This document shows, piece by piece, positions 1 to 4,637 of a stretch of 6,365 bases of DNA. The translations under genes and the position numbers were made by a program. The notes beneath the pieces were generated by a model. That model worked only from the letters and a program-made list of their open reading frames with translations. It had not been told where the DNA came from and made no database searches. Source of the stretch: Actinomycetes bacterium (GTDB lineage: Bacteria > Actinomycetota > Coriobacteriia > Coriobacteriales > Eggerthellaceae). The stretch's first letter is position 1, and every line of letters starts with the position of its first letter. The stretch covers positions 1 through 6,365 of the forward strand of contig JAEYEL010000186.1 in the NCBI GenBank assembly GCA_023403475.1. The letters are read 5' to 3'.

Positions 1-215
1 GCGAGGAAACGAAGCTCACCACGGTTCGCGCTCTGCAATCGTGCGGCTTTGAGACCATAGCTTCGGGTGACAGCCACAACGATATCGGCATGATAAAGGC
101 GAGCAAAGCGGGCTTTTTGTTCAGAAGCCCCGACTCTATCAAGAACGCGAACCCCGATATTCTCGCATTCGAAGAATACGCCGATTTGGCAAACGCCATC
201 AAAGCGGCTCTGTAG
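1..215 (+). CDS. thrH: ThrH-like HAD phosphatase (phosphoserine phosphatase / homoserine phosphotransferase), 3' fragment
   Basis: The reading frame is open from base 3 to the TAG at 213-215 and gives the last 70 residues of a protein whose start lies before the window. Residues 21-27 read SGDSHND, which is HAD motif IV with its acidic Mg2+ ligands. The Lys in EETKL just upstream fits the HAD motif III lysine. The following AGFLFRSPDSI stretch and the Tyr-x-Asp-Leu near the C-terminus resemble ThrH, which removes phosphate from phosphoserine or transfers it to homoserine in the cytosol, linking to serine and threonine synthesis. Another small HAD hydrolase of the SerB group cannot be excluded, because the catalytic DxDxT motif is outside the window. 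The gene has no evident link to the iron locus and is separated from it by terminators. Confidence 0.68.
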   Translation, partial: EETKLTTVRALQSCGFETIASGDSHNDIGMIKASKAGFLFRSPDSIKNANPDILAFEEYADLANAIKAAL

Positions 216-224
216 CGGGTTTGC

Positions 225-250
225 GACACCGCTTTCGGTGGGGTCTTTCC
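225..250 (+). terminator. Weak candidate terminator after thrH
   Basis: CACCG (227-231) pairs with CGGTG (236-240) around a CTTT loop. GGG and the T-rich stretch TCTTTCC follow. It lies 12 bases after the stop codon. The stem is only 5 bp and the T-run is interrupted, so it may act together with the stronger hairpin at 299-323 or do nothing. Confidence 0.35.
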
Positions 251-298
251 TGCGATCGTGTGTAAAGTAGTTCTCGGCGTGCGCGTCACAGGGCAAAG

Positions 299-323
299 AA
301 AAAGCCCGCCGAAGCGGGCTTTT
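299..323. terminator. Bidirectional rho-independent terminator
   Basis: AAAGCCCGC (301-309) and GCGGGCTTT (314-322) form a perfect 9-bp stem closed by a CGAA loop. There is a T-run at 320-323 on the + strand. The matching A-run at 299-303 becomes the U-tract on the - strand. The hairpin lies between the + strand thrH end (215) and the - strand ORF stop (327-329), so it can end transcription from both sides. Confidence 0.8.
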
Positions 324-326
324 GAG

Positions 327-566
327 CTACCTGTCCTTCATCTCAAGCGTTAGCTCGCAGCACCTACAGACTTCGCGTATTTCGGAACGGGGTATCTCCC
401 CTGCGTCTTCGGCTATTCCCGCCTTCCACTGCCCGTAGGTCATGCCGGCGGGCAGGCGGCTCCAGCGGTACGCGTCGGACTGGTCGATGCCCGCGACGGC
501 GGGTTCTGCGCTTTTTTGCACTTCATGTGTCCGGTTTGTGATAAAGAAGTTAACTAAGGCTTCCAT
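327..566 (-). CDS. Small hypothetical protein
   Basis: This ORF encodes 79 residues from the ATG at 566 (MEALVNFFITNR...) and ends with TAG four bases from the bidirectional terminator. I do not recognise the family. The protein is soluble-looking, with no membrane segment or signal peptide. It has a central SDAYRWSRLPAGMTYGQWKAG stretch rich in aromatic residues and a Cys cluster (CRCC) close to the C-terminus. The frame stays open up to an ATG at 629, but that start would overlap the feoA start on the other strand and has no Shine-Dalgarno. The 566 start also lacks a clear Shine-Dalgarno; a TATGAT hexamer (589-584, - strand) about 17 bases before it could be a -10 box of a nearly leaderless transcript. 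The well-placed terminator is the best argument that the ORF is real. It is divergent from feoA. Confidence 0.5.
   Translation of the reverse strand: MEALVNFFITNRTHEVQKSAEPAVAGIDQSDAYRWSRLPAGMTYGQWKAGIAEDAGEIPRSEIREVCRCCELTLEMKDR
549..564. promoter_or_regulatory. Candidate metal-regulator site upstream of feoA
   Basis: GTTAACTAAGGCTTCC contains a GTTAAC palindrome. Read on the other strand it gives GCCTTAGTTAAC, a motif that recurs in related form before feoA2 (1168-1179) and feoB (1670-1690). A second GTTAGC-type element occurs on the - strand at 612-607, just before the feoA start. The left part of the site partly resembles the DtxR/IdeR box TTAGGTTAGGCTAACCTAA. Regulation of feo genes by DtxR- or Fur-type repressors is well known in general; assigning it to this site is inference. 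No convincing -35/-10 pair for feoA could be picked out between 530 and 615. Confidence 0.3.
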
Positions 567-627
567 TTTGAGAAAGTTTGCTCTATCATACTTTGTGTTA
601 CACGAAGCTAACTTGATGGGAGCTGTC

Positions 628-921
628 ATGCAAGACGTAGCGGTAGCTGAAATGAGCGGTTGCGCAACCCGTGCGCAGGCTGAAGCGGCGCAGCCGCAGA
701 TGCATCAAATGCCTCTTTCGTTTCTGAAGAGTGGCGAAGAGGCGGCGATCGCAAAGGTCCGCGGCAAGGGCGAGGTCCATCATCATCTGGAAAACCTTGG
801 GTTTGTCGAGGGCGCCAAGGTGAAGGTGGTCACCGAGCAGGCCGGCAATTTGATCGTGGAGGTCAAAGGTTCGCAAGTTGCCCTGAACAAGCAGGTCGCT
901 TCACGCATCATTACCTGCTAG
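628..921 (+). CDS. feoA: FeoA, ferrous iron transport accessory protein (first copy)
   Basis: The protein has 97 residues. Residues 29-97 form a FeoA domain, a small SH3-like barrel that acts in the cytosol with FeoB during Fe(II) uptake. Typical elements are the opening PLSFLKSGEEAAIAKV, the HHHLENLGFVEGAKVKVV helix-strand region with its LGF-x-EG-x-K pattern, and the closing strand VALNKQVASRIIT. The start at 628 is chosen because GGGAG (618-622) sits 5 bases before it. The in-frame ATG at 616 has no such site, and the frame further upstream (from 442) is non-conserved. The first 28 residues are an extension before the domain, poor in secondary structure and containing one Cys, one His and several Met. 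The gene is followed by a 325-bp gap, not by feoB directly, so it may be its own transcription unit. Confidence 0.92.
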   Translation: MQDVAVAEMSGCATRAQAEAAQPQMHQMPLSFLKSGEEAAIAKVRGKGEVHHHLENLGFVEGAKVKVVTEQAGNLIVEVKGSQVALNKQVASRIITC

Positions 922-950
922 CCGCTTGATGTGCTGGCGTTTCGAGCGTG

Positions 951-974
951 CGAATGTTTCACGTGAAACATTCG
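951..974. other. parS site 1 (ParB-binding centromere site)
   Basis: Positions 955-970 read TGTTTCACGTGAAACA, the chromosomal parS consensus bound by ParB/Spo0J. The symmetry continues four bases on each side (CGAA...TTCG), making a perfect 24-bp palindrome. It lies 33 bases after the feoA stop. A transcription terminator is unlikely because no T-run follows. Confidence 0.93.
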
Positions 975-1000
975 ACATGCGCGGAAGGGCGGCAGTGAAG

Positions 1001-1028
1001 CGTAAATGTTTCACGTGAAACATTTACG
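1001..1028. other. parS site 2 (ParB-binding centromere site)
   Basis: Positions 1007-1022 are an exact TGTTTCACGTGAAACA. The palindrome extends six bases on each side (CGTAAA...TTTACG) to a perfect 28 bp. Its centre is 52 bp from that of site 1, about five helical turns, so ParB dimers on the two sites would face the same side of the DNA. Confidence 0.93.
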
Positions 1029-1160
1029 GTGTGCGACGGCGAGGCGGAGACGCACGAAGCGGTGCGGCTTGGCGGCTTGCGCAGCTAGCGCGGCGTGGCG
1101 GCTTGACGGGGTGCGGCTGGCGTTGCGGATTGAGTCTCGCGGAGCCGCTTGTTTTGCAAG
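1029..1160. other. GC-rich non-coding spacer with short imperfect repeats
   Basis: No gene is supported here. TGGCGGCTTG occurs at 1070-1079 and again at 1096-1105, with related GTGCGGCTTGG and GTGCGGCTGG copies around them. GCGC-AGCTA-GCGC can form a very short hairpin near 1080-1091. TTGACG at 1103-1108 looks like a -35 box, but the region 16-18 bases downstream (around CGGATT, 1126-1131) is a poor -10, so no promoter is claimed. Confidence 0.4.
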
Positions 1161-1167
1161 ATAGCTT

Positions 1168-1179
1168 CCCTTAGTTGGC
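1168..1179. promoter_or_regulatory. Candidate metal-regulator half site upstream of feoA2
   Basis: CCCTTAGTTGGC resembles the - strand sequence before feoA (GCCTTAGTTAAC, 560-549) and ACCTAGTTAGC before feoB (1670-1680). All three share a CC(T)TAGTT core followed by purine-purine-C. The site lies about 70 bases before the feoA2 start, a reasonable place for an operator. It is a single match with no dyad partner, so support is weak. Confidence 0.25.
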
Positions 1180-1197
1180 GAAAGTAGTAAAAACGGC

Positions 1198-1246
1198 TCG
1201 AAGGAAAGTCGAGTCGAAGGAGTCGAATCGAGGAAAGGAACGAAGT
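1198..1246 (+). repeat. Purine-rich TCGA-repeat leader and Shine-Dalgarno of feoA2
   Basis: Five TCGA tetramers (starting at 1198, 1209, 1214, 1223, 1228) are separated by AAGGA/AAGGAG-like purine blocks. The last block contains AAAGGA (1234-1239), 7 bases before the ATG at 1247, which serves as the Shine-Dalgarno. The stretch is almost free of pairing partners and would keep the ribosome-binding region single-stranded. Confidence 0.5.
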
Positions 1247-1483
1247 ATGGTAGAAGCAGGGCAAAAGACCTTGCGCGATGTGCCCATCGGCGAGACGGCG
1301 ACGGTGCGCCGACTGGTAGGCGGCGGTGCTCTCAAGCGCCACATCATGGACATGGGCATCACGAAGGGCACAGAGGTGTACGTGCGCAAGGTGGCTCCTT
1401 TGGGCGATCCCATCGAAGTCACGGTGCGCGGCTACGAGCTGTCATTGCGCAAGGGCGAAGCGGAGAACGTTCTCGTAGGCTAG
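1247..1483 (+). CDS. feoA: FeoA, ferrous iron transport accessory protein (second copy)
   Basis: The protein has 78 residues, almost all of it a FeoA domain of usual length. TLRDVPIGETATVRRL starts the SH3-like barrel. GGGALKRHIMDMGITKGTEVYVRKVAPLGDPIEVTVRGYELSLRKGEAENV is the classic FeoA core (residues about 25-75), closer to the family consensus than the first copy. FeoA is thought to bind or modulate FeoB on the cytosolic side. The ATG at 1247 is chosen for its AAAGGA Shine-Dalgarno and because the domain begins right after it; an upstream in-frame TTG (1175) would add 24 Lys/Arg/Ser-rich residues encoded by the leader repeat. The two FeoA copies differ widely, so this is not a recent duplication; they may bind different partners or regulate each other. 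The gene is separated from feoB by 371 bp. Confidence 0.94.
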   Translation: MVEAGQKTLRDVPIGETATVRRLVGGGALKRHIMDMGITKGTEVYVRKVAPLGDPIEVTVRGYELSLRKGEAENVLVG

Positions 1484-1500
1484 TGCGGCGCAGTTCTCTC

Positions 1501-1597
1501 CGGGTTCTGGCGACCGTGCTTGGCGTACGAGGCGCACAAGCTACGCGAGCGCGCGGGGCTATTCGCCAAACCTTAGCGGCGAATAGCGAAGAACCCG
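1501..1597 (+). promoter_or_regulatory. Candidate structured RNA (three-helix junction) between feoA2 and feoB
   Basis: Three helices can form in one nested fold. The closing stem is CGGGTTCT (1501-1508) with AGAACCCG (1590-1597). A second is GCTTGGCG (1518-1525) with CGCACAAGC (1533-1541), with one bulged A. The third is GCTATTCGCC (1558-1567) with GGCGAATAGC (1578-1587), a perfect 10-bp stem with a 10-base loop. AACCCG (1592-1597) can alternatively pair with CGGGTT (1612-1617), so the closing stem has a competitor just downstream, and a terminator-like hairpin follows at 1645. This layout resembles an attenuator or riboswitch, but it matches no class I know, and a simple 3' untranslated structure of feoA2 is equally possible. 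An ORF through this stretch (from GTG 1483) has no family features. Confidence 0.4.
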
Positions 1598-1644
1598 AGG
1601 CTGAGCGTTCGCGGGTTTACAGACGCGCAGGCGATGAGGCTTAC

Positions 1645-1663
1645 GGCGCGAGGCGCCTTATTT
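1645..1663 (+). terminator. Terminator-like hairpin before the feoB promoter region
   Basis: GGCGC (1645-1649) and GCGCC (1653-1657) form a 5-bp all-GC stem with a GAG loop, followed by TTATTT. It would end the feoA2 transcript or attenuate read-through into feoB. The stem is short and the T-run is broken by one A. CGCGC at 1624-1628 could pair with 1646-1650 and disrupt it, as an antiterminator would. Confidence 0.45.
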
Positions 1664-1667
1664 AATG

Positions 1668-1690
1668 TAACCTAGTTAGCAACAGTTAAC
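1668..1690. promoter_or_regulatory. Candidate metal-regulator site upstream of feoB
   Basis: TAACCTA (1668-1674) equals one arm of the DtxR/IdeR-type box. Overlapping it are GTTAGC (1675-1680) and GTTAAC (1685-1690), spaced exactly 10 bp. The AT-rich block around 1658-1694 is the only one in this gap, so a feoB promoter probably lies here, though no clean -35/-10 pair is visible. The GTTARC elements also occur before feoA. Repression by iron or manganese through a DtxR/MntR-family protein is an inference. Confidence 0.33.
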
Positions 1691-1773
1691 TTTTCGAGGT
1701 GACCGCACGACCGCATGGATGCACGACCGCACGACCTCGCCTTCGCGGTATGTGCCGTCACCTCGGCGAAAAG
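1690..1773 (+). promoter_or_regulatory. Long imperfect stem-loop in the feoB 5' leader
   Basis: CTTTTC (1690-1695) pairs with GAAAAG (1768-1773); GAGGTGAC (1696-1703) pairs with GTCACCTC (1757-1764); GCAC (1705-1708) pairs with GTGC (1752-1755). Together this is 18 bp broken only by a 3-base bulge (1765-1767) and one C-C mismatch. The loop contains a direct repeat of GCACGACCGCA (1705-1715 and 1721-1731) and a possible ACCGC/GCGGT helix (1726-1730 with 1745-1749). No known riboswitch motif was recognised. Such a stem could stabilise the mRNA or regulate feoB. Confidence 0.5.
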
Positions 1774-1788
1774 CAACAAGAAAGCAAT

Positions 1789-1852
1789 AAGGCAGCAAGG
1801 CAGCAAGGCAACAAGAAAGCAAGAAGGCAAGAAAGCAAGAAAGAAAGGCAGA
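1789..1852 (+). repeat. Octanucleotide tandem repeat ending in the feoB Shine-Dalgarno
   Basis: Eight consecutive 8-base units follow the pattern AAG(G/A)(C/A)A(G/A)C without any register break: three AAGGCARC units, then AAGAARGC units, then AAGAAAGA and AAGGCAGA. A further AAGAAAGC copy lies out of register at 1778-1785. The last unit supplies the AAAGG (1844-1848) Shine-Dalgarno, 6 bases before the ATG at 1855. The tract contains no T and cannot fold, so it keeps the start region open. Confidence 0.75.
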
Positions 1853-1854
1853 TC

Positions 1855-4461
1855 ATGGGAATTCGCATAGCGCTTGCCGGCAATCCCAATTGCGGCAAGA
1901 CTACCATGTTCAACGATCTGACCGGCGCCAACCAATACGTTGGCAACTGGCCGGGCGTGACCGTTGAGAAAAAGGAAGGCAAGTACAAGGGCGACAAGGA
2001 CGTAACCGTCACCGACTTGCCGGGCATCTATTCGCTTTCCCCGTATTCTCCCGAGGAAATCGTGGCGCGCGACTACCTGCTCGACGGCAACCCCAACGTG
2101 GTCGTCAACTTGGTGGACGCTACCAACCTTGAGCGCAACTTGTATCTGACCACGCAGATCATCGACACGGGCCTGCCGGTGGTCATCGCCCTCAACATGA
2201 TGGATTTGGTTGAGAAGAACGGCGACAAAATAGACGTTGCCAAGCTATCAAAGAAGCTCGGTTGTCCCATCGTCGAAACGTCGGCGCTCAAAGGCCGCGG
2301 CATGGACGAGCTCATGAAAACCGCCATTGAGGCCGCCAAGAAGGGCGTTCCCGCCGCTCCCGAGATTCGCTTCGTTGACGACATCGAGTCGGCGCTCGCC
2401 AAGATCATCGACGTGCTGGGTTCCCGCGTGAGCGCGAACGTCGCGCGTTGGTACGCCATCAAGCTGCTTGAAGGGGAAGAGCGCACCATCAATTCGCTCA
2501 AGCTTTCCGCTTCCGACATCAAAGCCATCGACGCTGTTCGTGAGGCGCTTGAAAGCCAGCTCGACGACGATGCCGAATCCATCGTGACCGGCGCCCGTTA
2601 CGACGAGATTTCCGATCTTGTGGACGAAACCGTGAAGAAATCCACCAAGGGCATGAGCACCACCCAAAAGGTGGACCGTATCGTGACCAATCGCTGGCTC
2701 GGCCTGCCCATATTCGTCGTCATTATGTTTTTCGTGTACTGGCTGGCTGTTTCCATTGGCGGCGGCATCGTGACCGACTGGGCCAACGACGGCATTTCCG
2801 GTGACGGCTGGCTCTACACCGGCGGCGAGGCATACGAAGAGGCGGCTGGTGAATACGAGGACGCGCAAGCGCAGGTCACAGCCTATGTTGAGAACATTCT
2901 CGGTGTGGACGAAACGTCCGATCTGCCCAGCGAGGCATCCCAGGAAGTTCTCGATGCCCTTGCGGTGGCCGAGCCGGAAGACGCCTCAGACACTGAAGCT
3001 ATGGAAGAGTACGAGGAAGCTCAGGCAGTGGTTGCCGCCTTCGACGCACAGGCTCAGAAGGAAAACGCCGTTGCCGTTATGGAAGTTGAAGGCGAAGACG
3101 GAGCCGTTGAAGAGCAGAAGATCACCTTCGAGGACTATCAAGCCGCCCTCGGGGTCGAAGAACCCGACCCGTCCGACGGCTCATGGGGTCTTTGGATTCC
3201 CGGCCTTGGCGCCGTTATCGGTGGCGCCCTTGAGGCCGCCGACGTTGCGCCGTGGCTGCAAAGCCTTGTGAACGACGGCATCGTCGCCGGCGTCGGCGCG
3301 GTTATCGGCTTCATCCCGCAGATGCTCATTTTGTTCCTGCTCCTGGGCATTCTGGAGCTGTGCGGCTATATGTCGCGCGTGGCCTTCATCATGGACCGCA
3401 TCTTCCGCAAGTTCGGTCTTTCCGGTAAGTCGTTCATCCCGATGCTCATCGCCTCCGGTTGCGGCGTTCCCGCCGTCATGGCCACGAAGACCATCGAGAA
3501 CGAAAAAGATCGCCGCATGACCATCATGACCACCACGATGATTCCCTGCGGTGCGAAGATGCCCATTATCGCGCTCGTGTTCGGCGCGCTGGCTTCGGGC
3601 GACTCTTCCGCCACGTGGTACGTTGCCCCAATGTTCTACTTCTTGGGCGTTATCGCCATCATCGTTTCGGGCATTATGCTCAAGAAGACGAAGCTCTTCG
3701 CCGGCGAGACCACACCGTTCATCATGGAGCTTCCGCAGTACCATATGCCCGGCGTGAAGAGCGTGCTTCTTTCCATGTGGGAGCGCGTGAAGGGCTACAT
3801 CGTCAAAGCCGGTACCATCATCTTTTTGTCCACCATCGTCATCTGGTTCCTCATGAACTTCGGCGATGCTGGTCAGGGCTTCGGTCTGCTCGACCAGGAT
3901 GCGCTGGGTGACAGCTATATGGACTACAGCCTCATGGCCGGCCTCGGCAACGGGCTTGCGTGGATATTCGCCCCGCTTGGGTTCGCCAACTGGCAGTCTA
4001 CCGCCACTGCGGTGACCGGTCTTGTGGCGAAGGAGAACGTCGTTGCCACCGTGGGCATCATCACGCAGCTTTCGTCCTACGGCGAAGCCGACCCGCAGCT
4101 GTGGTACGGCTTTTTGCAGATGCTCGGCGGCTCGAGCGCCGCAGTCGTTGCCTTCTGCGCCTTCAACCTGTTGTGCGCCCCCTGCTTCGCTGCTATGGGC
4201 ACTATTCGTCAGCAGCAGGCGAACGCCAAGTGGTTCTGGATCACCATCGGCTACATGTGCGGCTTCGCGTGGTGCGTGGGCACGATGCTCTACCAGTTCG
4301 TGGGTCTGGCCACGGGCGAGGTGAGCTTCGGCTTCTGGACCGTCATCGCCATCCTCATTGCGGCGGCGATACTCTTCCAGCTGTTCCGCCCCATGCCGAA
4401 CTTCGACAAACCGTCGAAGAAGGCTGCCGGAAAGCTTGAAGCTGAAGGCGAAGCAGCGTAA
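1855..4461 (+). CDS. feoB: FeoB, GTPase-coupled ferrous iron transporter
   Basis: The protein has 868 residues, longer than the roughly 670-770 of many FeoB proteins. The N-terminal GTPase has G1 GNPNCGKTT (9-17), G2 Thr36 in GVTVEKKEG, G3 DLPG (54-57), G4 NMMD (114-117) and G5 SALKGRG (143-149). A helical GDI-like domain follows to about 265. The membrane part starts with TM1 near 283-302 and continues from about 475 to 842 with the Gate-type repeats. Conserved core Cys are at 536 (ASGCGVPAVMATK), 565 (IPCGAKMP), 768, 774 and 777 (FCAFNLLCAPCFAAMG). Between TM1 and TM2, residues about 320-441 are a strongly acidic insert, predicted to lie outside the cell. Fe(II) enters through the membrane domain while GTP is hydrolysed in the cytosol. 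The start at 1855 is fixed by the AAAGG site and by the conserved GIRIALAGNP beginning; an upstream in-frame GTG (1699) would add 52 Arg/Gln/Lys-rich leader-encoded residues. The C-terminal tail is short and lacks the Cys cluster seen in some FeoB proteins; that role may fall to the small gene downstream. Confidence 0.97.
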   Translation: MGIRIALAGNPNCGKTTMFNDLTGANQYVGNWPGVTVEKKEGKYKGDKDVTVTDLPGIYSLSPYSPEEIVARDYLLDGNPNVVVNLVDATNLERNLYLTTQIIDTGLPVVIALNMMDLVEKNGDKIDVAKLSKKLGCPIVETSALKGRGMDELMKTAIEAAKKGVPAAPEIRFVDDIESALAKIIDVLGSRVSANVARWYAIKLLEGEERTINSLKLSASDIKAIDAVREALESQLDDDAESIVTGARYDEISDLVDETVKKSTKGMSTTQKVDRIVTNRWLGLPIFVVIMFFVYWLAVSIGGGIVTDWANDGISGDGWLYTGGEAYEEAAGEYEDAQAQVTAYVENILGVDETSDLPSEASQEVLDALAVAEPEDASDTEAMEEYEEAQAVVAAFDAQAQKENAVAVMEVEGEDGAVEEQKITFEDYQAALGVEEPDPSDGSWGLWIPGLGAVIGGALEAADVAPWLQSLVNDGIVAGVGAVIGFIPQMLILFLLLGILELCGYMSRVAFIMDRIFRKFGLSGKSFIPMLIASGCGVPAVMATKTIENEKDRRMTIMTTTMIPCGAKMPIIALVFGALASGDSSATWYVAPMFYFLGVIAIIVSGIMLKKTKLFAGETTPFIMELPQYHMPGVKSVLLSMWERVKGYIVKAGTIIFLSTIVIWFLMNFGDAGQGFGLLDQDALGDSYMDYSLMAGLGNGLAWIFAPLGFANWQSTATAVTGLVAKENVVATVGIITQLSSYGEADPQLWYGFLQMLGGSSAAVVAFCAFNLLCAPCFAAMGTIRQQQANAKWFWITIGYMCGFAWCVGTMLYQFVGLATGEVSFGFWTVIAILIAAAILFQLFRPMPNFDKPSKKAAGKLEAEGEAA

Positions 4462-4477
4462 AGTAGCTTCGCGAACG

Positions 4478-4515
4478 AGCGGGAGCCGCGCGGCTTTGGC
4501 TGCGCGGCTCCCGCT
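4478..4515 (+). terminator. Strong hairpin after feoB
   Basis: AGCGGGAGCCGCGC (4478-4491) and GCGCGGCTCCCGCT (4502-4515) are a perfect 14-bp inverted repeat with a 10-base loop, 16 bases after the feoB stop. Only GGGGTTTC follows, so the U-tract is poor. It may be a terminator, or a processing or stabilising structure that lets limited transcription reach the Cys-rich gene. Confidence 0.6.
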
Positions 4516-4569
4516 GCGGGGTTTCGGGCGCGCGGTTCCGGCTCGGAAAGGCGGTTGTCGCCGTTAGAT

Positions 4570-4585
4570 TGTTTCACGTGAAACA
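4570..4585. other. parS site 3 (ParB-binding centromere site)
   Basis: The sequence is an exact TGTTTCACGTGAAACA, identical to the cores at 955-970 and 1007-1022. Here the symmetry stops at the 16-bp core. It lies between the feoB hairpin and the Cys-rich protein gene, about 3.6 kb from the paired sites. Confidence 0.93.
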
Positions 4586-4637
4586 CTCGACACATAGTTT
4601 CGCCTGCTAGCAAAGCATACGGAAAGGAGGCGGCGAA

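Noticed and set aside
442..627. Upstream extension of the first FeoA in the same frame
   Set aside because: It overlaps the opposite-strand ORF, lacks a Shine-Dalgarno and adds no conserved domain; GGGAG before the ATG at 628 decides the start.
951..1028. Palindromes read as rho-independent terminators after feoA
   Set aside because: No T-run follows either one, and both contain the exact parS core that recurs at 4570-4585.
1483..1665. 60-residue + strand ORF beginning at the feoA2 stop codon
   Set aside because: It starts with GTG, is Arg-rich, resembles no family and runs through a region dominated by inverted repeats.
1501..1773. A known metal riboswitch (NiCo/czcD, yybP-ykoY Mn) or CRISPR array
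   Set aside because: I see none of the conserved cores of those riboswitches and no regularly spaced identical repeats; only the generic structured-leader description is supported.
1699..1854. In-frame N-terminal extension of FeoB from GTG 1699 (52 residues)
   Set aside because: The added residues are low-complexity Arg/Gln/Lys encoded by the stem and octamer repeat. The Shine-Dalgarno at 1844-1848 and the conserved GIRIALAGNP start both point to the ATG at 1855.
4569..4598. Promoter TTGTTT / CATAGT overlapping parS site 3
   Set aside because: The -35 is part of the parS palindrome, the spacing is 18 and the -10 is poor, so the match is not convincing.
4287..4637. - strand ORF containing FHVKQ across the feoB 3' end
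   Set aside because: The FHVK residues are simply the translated parS palindrome; the rest is a shadow of feoB and its hairpin.
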